Assembly: GCA_947451875.1 (NCBI GenBank)
Contig: CANGBE010000014.1
Coordinates: 1 to 14,698 of the forward strand
DNA from: Sphingomonadaceae bacterium
GTDB lineage: Bacteria > Pseudomonadota > Alphaproteobacteria > Sphingomonadales > Sphingomonadaceae
Direction of reading: 5' to 3'
Length of the DNA: 14,698 bases
A program made the position numbers and the translations under genes. This document shows, piece after piece, positions 1 through 8,042 of this stretch. A model generated the notes under the pieces. The model was not told the DNA's origin. It worked only from the letters and a program-made list of their open reading frames with translations, and did no database searches. Each line of letters opens with the position of its first letter. Position 1 is the first letter of the stretch.

Positions 1-43
1 AAAGTTCCGATAGCCTTCCGGACAACAGCAATGGCGCGTGAGC

Positions 44-49
44 AGAGGA
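44..49 (+). promoter_or_regulatory. Ribosome binding site deciding the amidohydrolase start
   Basis: AGAGGA lies 8 nt before the ATG at 58 and is the only good Shine-Dalgarno match near this start. It favours the start at 58 over the in-frame ATG at 31. Most other genes here have weak or no visible Shine-Dalgarno sequence, so this one stands out. Confidence 0.55.
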
Positions 50-57
50 TAGCCGGG

Positions 58-1260
58 ATGACAGCACAAGAGCCGAACAGTCTGGTGGCCGGGCAGTCGA
101 TCAAGATCATCGACGCCGATACGCACCTCACCGAACCGCATGACATGTGGGTGAAGCGCGCACCCGCCGCGCTGCGTGACCGGGTGCCGCAGGTCAAAAT
201 GCTGAACGGCCAGCGCTGCTGGGTGATCGATGGCGACAAGTCGATCGGCACCGGCGCGCATCCGAATTCTTCGGTCCTAAAGCAAGGCGGCAAGGTTCGC
301 GATCTCGACCAATTCCTCAAGCTGCAGTTCGAGGACGTCCACGCCGGTTCTTCCGATGTGAAAGAGCGGCTGAAGGTGATGGACGAGGCCGGGATCTATG
401 CCCAGATCGTCTATCCCAACATCCTCGGCTTCGGCGGCCAGGCCTCGGCCCGCGTTGACCCCGAACTGCGCCTTGCCTGCGTGCAGATCTACAATGATGC
501 CATGGCCGAAATTCAGGAAGAGAGCGGCCAGCGGCTGTTCCCGATGGCGCTGCTGCCGTGGTGGGATGTAAAACAGGCGGTGATTGAGACCGAGCGCTGC
601 ATTGCCATGGGCCTGAAGGGCATCAACATCAATTCAGACCCGCACACCTCCAAGGACGAAGACGGGAACCTGATCCCCGATCTCGGCACCGAGCACTGGT
701 ATCCGCTGTGGGAAGTCTGCGAGGACAAGAAGCTGCCGGTCAACTTCCACATCGGCGCCAGCGAAACCGCGATCGACTGGATGGGCAAGCAGGGCTGGCC
801 CTCGCTCACCCGCGATCTGCGCTCGGGCATTTCGGGCGCGATGATCTTTTTCAACAACGGCGCGGTGGTATCGAACCTGATCTATTCGGGCATCCTTGAT
901 CGCTTCAAGGGGCTGAAATTCGTCAGCGTGGAAAGCGGCATCGGCTGGGTGCCGTTCCTGATGGAAGCGCTCGATTACCAGCTCGCCGAGATTGCCGAGA
1001 CCAAGCATTTCGAGAAGAAGCCATCGGAATACTTCCGCAGCAATTTCTATGGTTGCTTCTGGTTCGAGCAGGGCAAGAACATGGCTGATATGGTCCGCAA
1101 GGTTGGTGTCGACAACTGCCTGTTCGAAACCGACTTCCCGCACCCGACCTCGCTTTATCCGATCGACAATCTGGAATCGCGGATTTCAGACCTGACCCAT
1201 GAGGAACGGGTAAAGGTGCTGAGCACCAATGCGGCGAAGTTGTATGGGATTGCGGTTTAG
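58..1260 (+). CDS. Amidohydrolase family protein (ACMSD-like, amidohydrolase_2)
   Basis: This 400-residue protein belongs to the metal-dependent amidohydrolase_2 family, TIM-barrel enzymes that include ACMSD-type decarboxylases and hydrolases. The sequence shows the N-terminal metal motif D21-T-H23 in IIDADTH, a second metal-ligand candidate at H231 (NFHIG), a V-E-S-G-I-G-W segment at 291-297, and the C-terminal acid in ETDFPHP (D359). The whole length fits the roughly 390-400 residue cytosolic subgroup that is abundant in sphingomonads and mycobacteria. An in-frame ATG lies at 31, but the ATG at 58 is preferred because AGAGGA at 44-49 sits 8 nt upstream of it, whereas the earlier ATG has no such site. 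There is no signal peptide. The substrate cannot be read from the sequence; decarboxylation or hydrolysis of an aromatic or cyclic acid is a family-level guess. Nothing upstream in the window shows its operon context. Confidence 0.88.
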   Translation: MTAQEPNSLVAGQSIKIIDADTHLTEPHDMWVKRAPAALRDRVPQVKMLNGQRCWVIDGDKSIGTGAHPNSSVLKQGGKVRDLDQFLKLQFEDVHAGSSDVKERLKVMDEAGIYAQIVYPNILGFGGQASARVDPELRLACVQIYNDAMAEIQEESGQRLFPMALLPWWDVKQAVIETERCIAMGLKGININSDPHTSKDEDGNLIPDLGTEHWYPLWEVCEDKKLPVNFHIGASETAIDWMGKQGWPSLTRDLRSGISGAMIFFNNGAVVSNLIYSGILDRFKGLKFVSVESGIGWVPFLMEALDYQLAEIAETKHFEKKPSEYFRSNFYGCFWFEQGKNMADMVRKVGVDNCLFETDFPHPTSLYPIDNLESRISDLTHEERVKVLSTNAAKLYGIAV

Positions 1261-1295
1261 GGGGGGCTAGGAGCTACTTCGCCCTAAAATAATCC

Positions 1296-1435
1296 CGTCA
1301 TCCTGAACTTGTTTCAGGATCCATTTCGCAGCACAGACCGACGCTTGGTTTTGCAGAAAGGCCTCACGGTTTGCTGCTCTCCGGCAAGAACTGGGCTATC
1401 GGCCCGATGGATCCTGAAACGAGTTCAGGATGACG
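1296..1435 (+). repeat. 140-bp inverted-repeat element, copy 1
   Basis: The element is bounded by a 28-bp terminal inverted repeat. The left arm starts CGTCATCCTGAACTTGTTTC and the right arm ends GAGTTCAGGATGACG, with one mismatch between the arms. The outer pairing extends two more bases on each side (1294-1437). Each arm is itself a small palindrome (ATCCTGAA, 5-nt loop, TTCAGGAT), so the transcript could form either two small hairpins or one long one. The interior matches copy 2 (4512-4651, reverse complement) without gaps, about 119 of 140 identical positions by hand alignment. It fills the gap between the convergent amidohydrolase and recQ genes and could act as a bidirectional transcription stop; that role is inference. 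The arm sequence is a known, widespread bacterial intergenic repeat type. No transposase is present, so any movement would depend on a protein encoded elsewhere. Confidence 0.9.
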
Positions 1436-1447
1436 GGTTAAGAGAGG

Positions 1448-3226
1448 TCAGGTGGTCTGCACAACCGACAGAAACGCCTCACCCCAGGCTTGCAGCTTGC
1501 GGTCGCCCACGCCGGAGATCTCGCCCATTTCCTCCATCGAGGCGGGGCGGCGCTGGGCCATTTCGCGCAAGGTGGCATCGTGGAACACGACATAGGGCGG
1601 CACCCCGGCCTGAGCGGCAAGATCGCGGCGCAGCGCGCGCAGGGCTTCGAACAGCGGATCGTTCACCGGGTTGGCGCCACTGTCTGATCCCCCGCGCTTG
1701 CGGCGGCCCTGCTTGGCGGGCGGGATCACGACATTCAGGCTGATGTCGCCTTTCAGGATAGCCCGCGCATCTCCCGCCAGCATCAGCCCGCCGTGTTCAT
1801 TGGCGATCAGGCTGCCGCGGGCTTGCAGTGCCCGTGCCACCGGACGGATTAGCCGCACCTCGTCCTCGTTGGCGATGCCGAAGACCGAAAGCTGGTCATG
1901 CCCGCGCTGCAGGATGCGCTCGTCGCTGTTGCCGGTCAGCACTTTTTCCAGATGGCCGATGCCGAAGGATTGCCCGGTGCGGAAGGCGGCGGAGAGCAGC
2001 TTTTGCGCGATCACGCTGGCATCGGCGACGCCGGGGGCATCAAGGCAGTTGTCGCAGTTGCCGCAAGCGGCGGGCGGGTCTTCGCCGAAGTGGCGAAGCA
2101 GCACGGCGCGGCGGCACTCAGCCGTTTCGACCAGCACGGCCAGCGCATTGAGCCTTGCTACCTCGCCAACTTTGCGCGCCTCGTCCACTTCCTCAAGCCG
2201 CGAGCGGGCGAGGGCAAAGTCCGCCGCCGCCCAGAACATCACCGCTGTGGCATCGTCACCATCGCGGCCTGCGCGGCCGGTTTCCTGATAGTAGGACTCG
2301 ATTGATTTCGGCACCCCGGCATGGGCGACGAAGCGCACGTCGGGCTTGTCGATCCCCATGCCGAAAGCGACCGTCGCGACGATCACCATGTCCTCGCTGG
2401 CCACGAAAGCAGCCTGATTGCCGGCGCGGACCTCTGGCGAAAGGCCTGCGTGATAGGGCAGCACCCGCCGTCCGGTGGCCTCGGCAAGCCGCTCTGCCAG
2501 ATCCTCCACCTTCTTGCGCGTTGGCGCATAGATGATGCCGGGGCCGGACTGTGCCCTCAGCAGATCGCGCAGCTGGTTGAACCCGCTCTGCCGGTGCTGG
2601 ATGACATAGCGGATGTTCGGCCGGTCAAACCCGGCAACGATCATCGCGTCGGGCTCCATGCCCAGCTGAGTCAGGATATCGGCGCGGGTGCGGGCGTCTG
2701 CCGTCGCGGTGAGCGCGAGGCGCGGGGCCGAGGGGAAGGCGTCCATCAGCGGACGCAGCAGGCGGTAATCGGGGCGGAAATCGTGGCCCCATTCGGAAAC
2801 GCAATGCGCCTCGTCTATGGCGAAGAGGCTGACCTTGCCTTGCCCCAGCAACTCGCGGAAATGCGGTTGGCTGGCGCGTTCGGGGGCGACGTAGAGCAGA
2901 TCGAGCTCGCCAGCGCGGAAGCGGCGGGCGGTTTCTTCGCGATCAAGATCGGCGCTGGTCAGGCTGGCAGCACGCACGCCATTGGCCTCGGCCGAGCGCA
3001 GCTGATCGTGCATCAGGGCAATCAGCGGCGAGACGACCACGCAGGTTCCGCTCATCAGCACGGCGGGCAGCTGAAAGGTCAGCGATTTGCCCGCGCCGGT
3101 CGGCATCACCGCCAGCAGCGATTCCCCCGCCAGCACGCGCCGCACCACCTGCTCCTGCACCCCGCGGAATGCGGAGAAGCCGAAAGTCGAATGGAGCGCA
3201 GGGAGAAGATCGGCGGTATCGAGCAC
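1448..3226 (-). CDS. recQ: ATP-dependent DNA helicase RecQ
   Basis: This 592-residue protein is a RecQ-family 3'-5' DNA helicase acting in recombination and replication-fork repair. Domains in order: helicase core with Walker A PTGAGKS (42-48), DEAH box (138-141), motif III ALTATA (171-176) and motif VI QETGRAGRDG (314-323); the RecQ zinc site with C371, C388, C391 and C394; a winged-helix region around 400-490; and a C-terminal HRDC domain around 523-590, including the PPYVVFHDATL segment. The length is typical of bacterial RecQ. The start is a GTG at 3224-3226; the next methionine (41) lies inside the helicase core, next to Walker A, so no shorter start is plausible. No clear ribosome site is visible. 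It lies 73 bp downstream of the serine hydrolase gene on the same strand, so co-transcription is likely. No LexA-type box is seen upstream. Confidence 0.96.
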   Translation of the reverse strand: MLDTADLLPALHSTFGFSAFRGVQEQVVRRVLAGESLLAVMPTGAGKSLTFQLPAVLMSGTCVVVSPLIALMHDQLRSAEANGVRAASLTSADLDREETARRFRAGELDLLYVAPERASQPHFRELLGQGKVSLFAIDEAHCVSEWGHDFRPDYRLLRPLMDAFPSAPRLALTATADARTRADILTQLGMEPDAMIVAGFDRPNIRYVIQHRQSGFNQLRDLLRAQSGPGIIYAPTRKKVEDLAERLAEATGRRVLPYHAGLSPEVRAGNQAAFVASEDMVIVATVAFGMGIDKPDVRFVAHAGVPKSIESYYQETGRAGRDGDDATAVMFWAAADFALARSRLEEVDEARKVGEVARLNALAVLVETAECRRAVLLRHFGEDPPAACGNCDNCLDAPGVADASVIAQKLLSAAFRTGQSFGIGHLEKVLTGNSDERILQRGHDQLSVFGIANEDEVRLIRPVARALQARGSLIANEHGGLMLAGDARAILKGDISLNVVIPPAKQGRRKRGGSDSGANPVNDPLFEALRALRRDLAAQAGVPPYVVFHDATLREMAQRRPASMEEMGEISGVGDRKLQAWGEAFLSVVQTT

Positions 3227-3299
3227 AGGGGGGCTATGGCAGATTACATAAGGGATGCGAAACCGGCGAGGGCAGAGTTGCCACCGGATTCGATGCGGT

Positions 3300-4475
3300 T
3301 CAGCGCGAAATTCGCTCGACCAGCGCCTCTTCCTCGGCGGTGAACTGGCTGCGTTTGGCCTTTGATCCCGGCGGCACGGCGCTGGTGAAGAAGGCCAGCC
3401 CCTTGCCGGTTGCGGGATCGATCCACAGCCCGGCCTTCAAACCATAGGCATCGCCCGAGTGGCCGATCCGCAATTTGCCATCGCCAAACAGCGCGTCGTG
3501 GCAAGGCCTGCCGCCGGAACCGATGCGGTGGAGCGCTAGGCCATAGGCGCAGAAGAAGCCGTTAGCCTGGCCATCCTCGCCCGCGCCGTTGCTGCCGGTG
3601 AAGGTCCAGTTGGCGCGGGTCATGGCGCTAAAGCTGCGGCGTGAGATCAGGCCTTGGCCGTGATTGGCTAACACCTGCCCGATCCGCGCGAGGCCTTTCA
3701 TCGAAATCCTCAGCCCCCCTTGTGGCGAGAACAGCGCGCCGTTGCTGCCGGGGACATAGGCGGAAAGGTCGCAAGGCCCGCCCTCGGGTGTGACGACAGG
3801 GCAGGGGGCGGCGCCCTTCAGATCGTCCTTCGCCACTTCGCCACTGGCGCGGTAGAGCACCACGGCGCGGTTTACGGCGGCGGGTGAACAGCCGGACCAG
3901 TTGAAGCAGGCATCGAGCCTTAACCTCTTCAGCACGAGGCGGCTCATCAGCCGGTCAAACCGCTCACCGCTCACCGCCTCCATCACGCTGGCGACCACCG
4001 GGAAGTTGAGGTTGGTATAGTGGAACCAGTCCGATCCCGGCGCATGGGTAGTGTCCCAAACACGCGGATCGCCGAGCTGCTGGCGCAGGGTGGTGCCGAG
4101 CGGGATGATGTAAAGATCAGGCCCGTCGATCAGGCTCGATCGGTGTGACAGCAGCAGTCGCAGGGTGATCGGTGCATTGGGGAAGGCGGGGTTACGCAGC
4201 GTCCAGCCGAGATAGTCCGAGACATCGCGATCTAGGCTGAGCTGCCCCCGGTCAACCATCCGCATCAGGGCGAGCGTGGTCACCAGCTTGGAAATCGAGG
4301 CGATGCGCACCGGATCGTCAGCGCTCACCGCGCGGCCGGTTGCCCGGTCGGCCATGCCCTCGGCGAGCAGCGGGCGGATGTGGTGTTGGTCAAAGGCCAC
4401 CGCGACCGCCGCCGGGGGCTCTGCTTGGAGCGGCATGGAAGTCAGGACGGCGAGCAGGGCGAGGATCAGGCGCAT
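3300..4475 (-). CDS. Exported serine hydrolase, beta-lactamase (class C/penicillin-binding) fold
   Basis: This 391-residue protein belongs to the beta-lactamase-related serine hydrolase family (PF00144 type), which includes class C beta-lactamases, DD-peptidases and esterases. It opens with a signal peptide, MRLILALLAVLTSMPLQA, with likely cleavage after QA, so it is expected in the periplasm. Catalytic motifs are present: S60-I-S-K63 (SxxK nucleophile and base), Y153-T-N155 (YxN), and H339-S-G341, the HxG counterpart of KTG. Several cysteines (C190, C196, C225, C235, C309, C325) could form disulfides in the periplasm. The reading frame is open back to an ATG at 4517, but the ATG at 4475 is preferred because it starts exactly at the signal peptide, and the extra upstream residues are encoded partly by repeat copy 2. 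No strong ribosome site marks either start. The substrate is unknown; calling it an antibiotic-resistance enzyme would not be justified. It precedes recQ on the same strand. Confidence 0.88.
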   Translation of the reverse strand: MRLILALLAVLTSMPLQAEPPAAVAVAFDQHHIRPLLAEGMADRATGRAVSADDPVRIASISKLVTTLALMRMVDRGQLSLDRDVSDYLGWTLRNPAFPNAPITLRLLLSHRSSLIDGPDLYIIPLGTTLRQQLGDPRVWDTTHAPGSDWFHYTNLNFPVVASVMEAVSGERFDRLMSRLVLKRLRLDACFNWSGCSPAAVNRAVVLYRASGEVAKDDLKGAAPCPVVTPEGGPCDLSAYVPGSNGALFSPQGGLRISMKGLARIGQVLANHGQGLISRRSFSAMTRANWTFTGSNGAGEDGQANGFFCAYGLALHRIGSGGRPCHDALFGDGKLRIGHSGDAYGLKAGLWIDPATGKGLAFFTSAVPPGSKAKRSQFTAEEEALVERISR

Positions 4476-4511
4476 GGGGGGATGATAGCCTGCATCAACA
4501 TCAAACAACAC

Positions 4512-4651
4512 CGTCATCCTGAACTTGTTTCAGGATCCATCAGGCCGCAAGCGCAGTGCTTGCCGCAGAACCGCAAACCGAGAGGCCATTCTGTCAAACA
4601 GTGCTCCGGGTTGTGCTGAGAAATGGATCCTGAAACAAGTTCAGGATGACG
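4512..4651 (-). repeat. 140-bp inverted-repeat element, copy 2
   Basis: This is the same element as copy 1 in the opposite orientation and exactly the same length (140 bp). Its terminal inverted repeats are a perfect 28-bp match, from CGTCATCCTGAACTTGTTTC at the left to AAGTTCAGGATGACG at the right. The reverse complement aligns without gaps to 1296-1435, with differences confined almost entirely to the interior. It sits in the divergent gap between the serine hydrolase and the small gene at 4722, so here it is a leader or promoter-proximal element and not a terminator between convergent genes. No clear direct target-site duplication is visible around either copy. Confidence 0.9.
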
Positions 4652-4721
4652 TGGATTGGAGGTGAAAATTGAGTGCGCCGTCGCCATTCCACAAACCTGC
4701 AATCTGCTCTAAACCAGCCCC

Positions 4722-4991
4722 ATGACCAAACCAGCCAATCTCGAAGAGGCCGTAGACCGTGTCCGCGAACTAGGCGCCGAAGTTGAATCGTCGGGTGAAG
4801 CGAAAACTGGCGGCGAGGCGTTGGAGCGCAGCCGGGCGCTGCTGCACGAATGGGTGGATACGGTCGCGGGCGTGGTGATCAACGCCGGGCTTGGCCGGGT
4901 GAGCTTGATCCATGCCAATGGCAAGGAATCGAGCGTCGCTTCGAGCGAGTTGCCCTTCCTGCTGTCGCAACCAGCGAAGTTTGAGCGCTAA
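4722..4991 (+). CDS. Small uncharacterised protein (89 aa)
   Basis: I do not recognise this 89-residue protein. It has no signal peptide and no membrane segment. The N-terminal 30 residues are charged and probably helical (EEAVDRVRELGAEVE). Residues 49-66 (AGVVINAGLGRVSLIHAN) look like beta strands, and the C-terminus is SSELPFLLSQPAKFER. Codon choice follows the high-GC pattern of neighbouring genes, and the composition looks like a folded cytosolic protein, which supports real coding. Against it, no Shine-Dalgarno sequence is visible before the ATG. Its stop overlaps the stop of the Rel/SpoT gene by 4 bp (4988-4991), so the two are convergent and would produce complementary transcript ends. 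Function unknown. Confidence 0.6.
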   Translation: MTKPANLEEAVDRVRELGAEVESSGEAKTGGEALERSRALLHEWVDTVAGVVINAGLGRVSLIHANGKESSVASSELPFLLSQPAKFER

Positions 4992-7081
4992 AGCCGCTCG
5001 GCCTCGGCCACGGCATCGCTTGCCCGCAGCGCCGAAACGATCCGCGCCAGATGGGCGAGATCGTTGACCTCAAGATCCACCTCATAGGTGCCGAACAGCT
5101 CATCGCGGCCAGTCATTTGCAGGTGGACGATGTTGGCGCGGTTGCCGGCGAAGATGCCGGTGACTTCGGCCACGGTGCCGGGCCGGTTGTGCAGCACGGT
5201 GCGGATGCGGCCGACGGCGCCGGTGGTGCGCTCGCCCCATGAAAGGTCGAGCCAGTCGGCGTCGACGCCATCGGCAAGTGTCAGGCAATCGATGGTATGC
5301 ACTTCCACGCCCTCGCCCTTGCGGCGCAGACCGACGATGCGGTCACCCGGCACTGGATGGCAGCATTCGCCCAGCTGGAAACCCACACCCGGGGTCAATC
5401 CCATGATCGAAATGGCGCGTTCCTGCTTGGGCCATTCCTCCGCCTTGCTCATGCCCTTGGTGCTGCCGGGAACCAGTGCTTCCAGTACGGCGCGATCATC
5501 GATCTTGGCCGTGCCGATGCGGACCATCAGGTCTTCCTCGTCTTCCAGACCTAGTCGCTTGACCGCTTCCTTGATCGCCTTTTTGCCGATCTTGGCGGGC
5601 AAGCGGTTGGTGATTTCCTCGAACAGTTTCTGGCCGATGGAGGCGACTTCCTCGCGCTCTTTGGCGCGGACGGCGCGGCGGATGGCGGCGCGTGCCTTGC
5701 CGGTGACGACGAAAGACAGCCAGGCGAGTTGCGGGCTGGCCTTGCGGCTCTTGATGATTTCCACCACGTCGCCGTTGTTCAAGGGCGTGCGCAGCGGCAT
5801 ATGGCGGCTGTTGATCTTGGCCCCGACGGCCATTGATCCCAGATCGGTATGAACATCATAGGCGAAGTCGATCGGCGTCGATCCCTTGGGCAGCTGGTGC
5901 AGCGCGCCCTTGGGGCTGAAGGCGAAGATGCGGTCCTGATAGATCGCCATGCGCGTGTGTTCGAGCAGCTCGTCGGCATCGTGGCTGGCATCGACGATTT
6001 CGATCAGATCGCGCAGCCAGCCGACTTGCCCGTCGGGCTGAACCCCGCCCTGCTTATAGGCCCAGTGCGCGGCAAGACCGAATTCGTTGAGCCGGTGCAT
6101 ATCCTTTGTGCGGATCTGCACTTCCATCCGCATGGCGTTTTCATAGACCAGTGATGTGTGAAGGGATCGGTAGCCATTGCCCTTGGGCGTGGAAATATAA
6201 TCCTTAAACCGGCCGGGAATCATCTGCCACGTCTGCTGCAGCACCCCCAGCGCGCGGTAACAATCATCGGGCGTTTCAGTCAGCACGCGGAAGGCCATGA
6301 TATCGGTGATCTGCTCAAACGACACGTGCCGTTCGGCCATCTTTTTCCAGATCGAAAACGGATGCTTTTCGCGGCCTGAAACCTCCACCCGAATACCGGC
6401 CTCGGCCAGCGCCTGCTTGATGGCCAGCGCAATGGCATCAACCTGCCCGCCACCGGTTGAACGGATCTGGGCCAGCCGCCCGGTGATCAGGCCATAGGCA
6501 TCGGGCTCCAGCTGTTCGAAGGCGAGCAGCTGCATCTCGCGCATATATTCGTACATGCCCACCCGCTCGGCCAGCGGGGCATAGATATCCATGGTTTCGT
6601 GGGCAATGCGGCGGCGCTTGTCCTCGCTCTTGATGAAGTGCAGCGTGCGCATGTTGTGCAGCCGGTCGGCCAGTTTGACCAGCAGAACGCGGATGTCCTC
6701 GCTCATCGCCAGCAGGAACTTGCGCAGGTTCTCTGCCGCCCGCTCGTTGTCGCTCATCGCCTCGATCTTCGAGAGCTTGGTCACCCCATCGACCAGCCGG
6801 GCAACGTCCGGCCCGAACAGCTTTTCCACCTCTTCGATGGTGGCGAGGGTATCTTCCACCGTATCGTGGAGCAGGGCTGTGATGATGGTTTCCTGATCGA
6901 GCTTGAGCTCGGTCATCAGGCCGGCCACTTCGATCGGATGGCTGAAATAGGGATCGCCGCTCGCCCGCTTCTGACTGCCGTGCTTCTGCACCGTGTAAAC
7001 ATAGGCGCGGTTGAGCAACGCCTCGTTGGCATCGGGATCATACGCTAAAACGCGTTCAACAAGTTCGTACTGTCGCAGCAT
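4988..7081 (-). CDS. rsh: Bifunctional (p)ppGpp synthetase/hydrolase (Rel/SpoT homologue)
   Basis: This 697-residue long RSH protein makes and degrades the alarmone (p)ppGpp. Domains in order: HD hydrolase with H48, H72-D73 and D139, and an intact HDTVED motif (72-77); synthetase with GREKHPFSIWKKM (236-248), D260, RFKD (291-294), the STPKGNGYRSLHT segment (297-309) and E319-V-Q-I-R-T; TGS domain at about 384-445; helical region; a Cys-rich zinc-type segment with C573-C574-H575 and C599; and an ACT domain at about 624-697. The intact HDxxED and the RxKD motif, in contrast to ExDD of monofunctional RelA, point to a bifunctional enzyme, as expected for the single RSH of alphaproteobacteria. It starts at the ATG at 7081; the N-terminus MLRQYELVERV fits the family. 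It lies 53 bp downstream of hemF on the same strand and may share its transcript. The usual rpoZ partner is not adjacent here. Confidence 0.97.
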   Translation of the reverse strand: MLRQYELVERVLAYDPDANEALLNRAYVYTVQKHGSQKRASGDPYFSHPIEVAGLMTELKLDQETIITALLHDTVEDTLATIEEVEKLFGPDVARLVDGVTKLSKIEAMSDNERAAENLRKFLLAMSEDIRVLLVKLADRLHNMRTLHFIKSEDKRRRIAHETMDIYAPLAERVGMYEYMREMQLLAFEQLEPDAYGLITGRLAQIRSTGGGQVDAIALAIKQALAEAGIRVEVSGREKHPFSIWKKMAERHVSFEQITDIMAFRVLTETPDDCYRALGVLQQTWQMIPGRFKDYISTPKGNGYRSLHTSLVYENAMRMEVQIRTKDMHRLNEFGLAAHWAYKQGGVQPDGQVGWLRDLIEIVDASHDADELLEHTRMAIYQDRIFAFSPKGALHQLPKGSTPIDFAYDVHTDLGSMAVGAKINSRHMPLRTPLNNGDVVEIIKSRKASPQLAWLSFVVTGKARAAIRRAVRAKEREEVASIGQKLFEEITNRLPAKIGKKAIKEAVKRLGLEDEEDLMVRIGTAKIDDRAVLEALVPGSTKGMSKAEEWPKQERAISIMGLTPGVGFQLGECCHPVPGDRIVGLRRKGEGVEVHTIDCLTLADGVDADWLDLSWGERTTGAVGRIRTVLHNRPGTVAEVTGIFAGNRANIVHLQMTGRDELFGTYEVDLEVNDLAHLARIVSALRASDAVAEAERL

Positions 7082-7134
7082 TGCCGACTAGATGGGGGAA
7101 CAGTGGCTCTGCGGGCAAGCTCTTTTCCGAGAAA

Positions 7135-7998
7135 TTAGCTCCACACCGCCTCGGGCGGCAGGCTCATCAGGATCGCGTCGATGTTGCCGCCTGTCTTCAG
7201 GCCGAACAGCGTGCCGCGATCGTAGACGAGGTTGAACTCGGCATAGCGGCCGCGCCATTCAAGCTGTTGCAGCTTTTCGGCGGGTGAGTGATCCATGCCC
7301 ATCCGCTTGCGCACGATAGCGGGAAACGAGGCGAGGAAGGCCCGACCGACGTCTTGGGTAAAAGCGAAGTTGGCCTCCCACTGCGCCTCGTCAGCACATT
7401 CAAGGTGATCGTAGAAGATCCCGCCCACACCGCGATGGCACTTGCGGTGGGGGATGTAGAAGTATTCGTCGGCCCATGCCTTGAAGCGGTCGTAATAGTC
7501 CGCGCCGTGGGCATCACAGGCGGCCTGATAGGCGGCGTGGAACTGCGCGGTGTCCTCATCATAGGGGATCGGCGGATTGAGATCGCCACCACCGCCGAAC
7601 CAGGCCTTGGTGGTAGTGAGGAAGCGGGTGTTCATATGGACCGCGGGCACGTGCGGGTTGGTCATATGGGCGACGAGGCTGATGCCGGTGGCCGAGAAGG
7701 CGTTGTTCTCTGCCGATGCGCCGTTGATTGTTCCGGCAAAGTCCTTTGCCAGCCCGCCGCGCACGGTGGAGATGTTAACGCCAACTTTTTCGAACACCTT
7801 GCCCTTCATCAGGCCCTGCGTGCCGCCGCCCGTGTCGCCGCCATCGCCTTCAACTGCTTCACGCTTCCAAGGTGTGTACTGGAAGCTGGCGTCAGAGCCG
7901 GCTTCGCGCTCGATGGCTTCGAACTCGGCGCAGATGGCATCACGCAATTCCTGAAACCATGCAGAGGCGCGGGCGGTGTAGGGGGTCCAGTCGGTCAT
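7135..7998 (-). CDS. hemF: Oxygen-dependent coproporphyrinogen III oxidase HemF
   Basis: This 287-residue enzyme performs the oxygen-dependent decarboxylation of coproporphyrinogen III to protoporphyrinogen IX in heme (and, where present, bacteriochlorophyll) synthesis. Family signatures are clear: VFEKVGVNIS (68-77), NPHVPAVHMNTRF (114-126), WFGGGGDLNP (133-142), HRGVGGIFYD (188-197), and the C-terminal block from EWRGRYAEFNLVYDRGT to LKTGGNIDAILMSLPP (247-282). Length and end-to-end conservation are normal for HemF. The frame is open upstream to 8067, but the ATG at 7998 is chosen because MTDWTPY matches the normal family N-terminus and the longer form would run through the divergent pdeM start. 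No clear ribosome site is visible. It is the first gene of a probable hemF-rsh unit and is separated from pdeM by only 44 bp. Confidence 0.97.
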   Translation of the reverse strand: MTDWTPYTARASAWFQELRDAICAEFEAIEREAGSDASFQYTPWKREAVEGDGGDTGGGTQGLMKGKVFEKVGVNISTVRGGLAKDFAGTINGASAENNAFSATGISLVAHMTNPHVPAVHMNTRFLTTTKAWFGGGGDLNPPIPYDEDTAQFHAAYQAACDAHGADYYDRFKAWADEYFYIPHRKCHRGVGGIFYDHLECADEAQWEANFAFTQDVGRAFLASFPAIVRKRMGMDHSPAEKLQQLEWRGRYAEFNLVYDRGTLFGLKTGGNIDAILMSLPPEAVWS

Positions 7999-8042
7999 AG
8001 CACGCGCTTGCCAAATCGTGCGGGGCGCGTAAAGCAAAAGCC

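Noticed and set aside
4..18. Near-match to a LexA box (GTTC-N7-CTTC) upstream of the amidohydrolase
   Set aside because: One half-site is mismatched and the gene has no DNA-damage role; it is expected by chance.
2321..3343. 340-codon plus-strand frame opposite recQ
   Set aside because: It is entirely antisense to conserved RecQ helicase motifs and shows no protein family features.
4514..4702. Small frame encoding HPELVSGSI and MDPETSSG-like peptides, and similar peptides around 1309-1440 and 4380-4619
   Set aside because: These peptides are translations of the 140-bp repeat arms, which are often mis-annotated as small genes.
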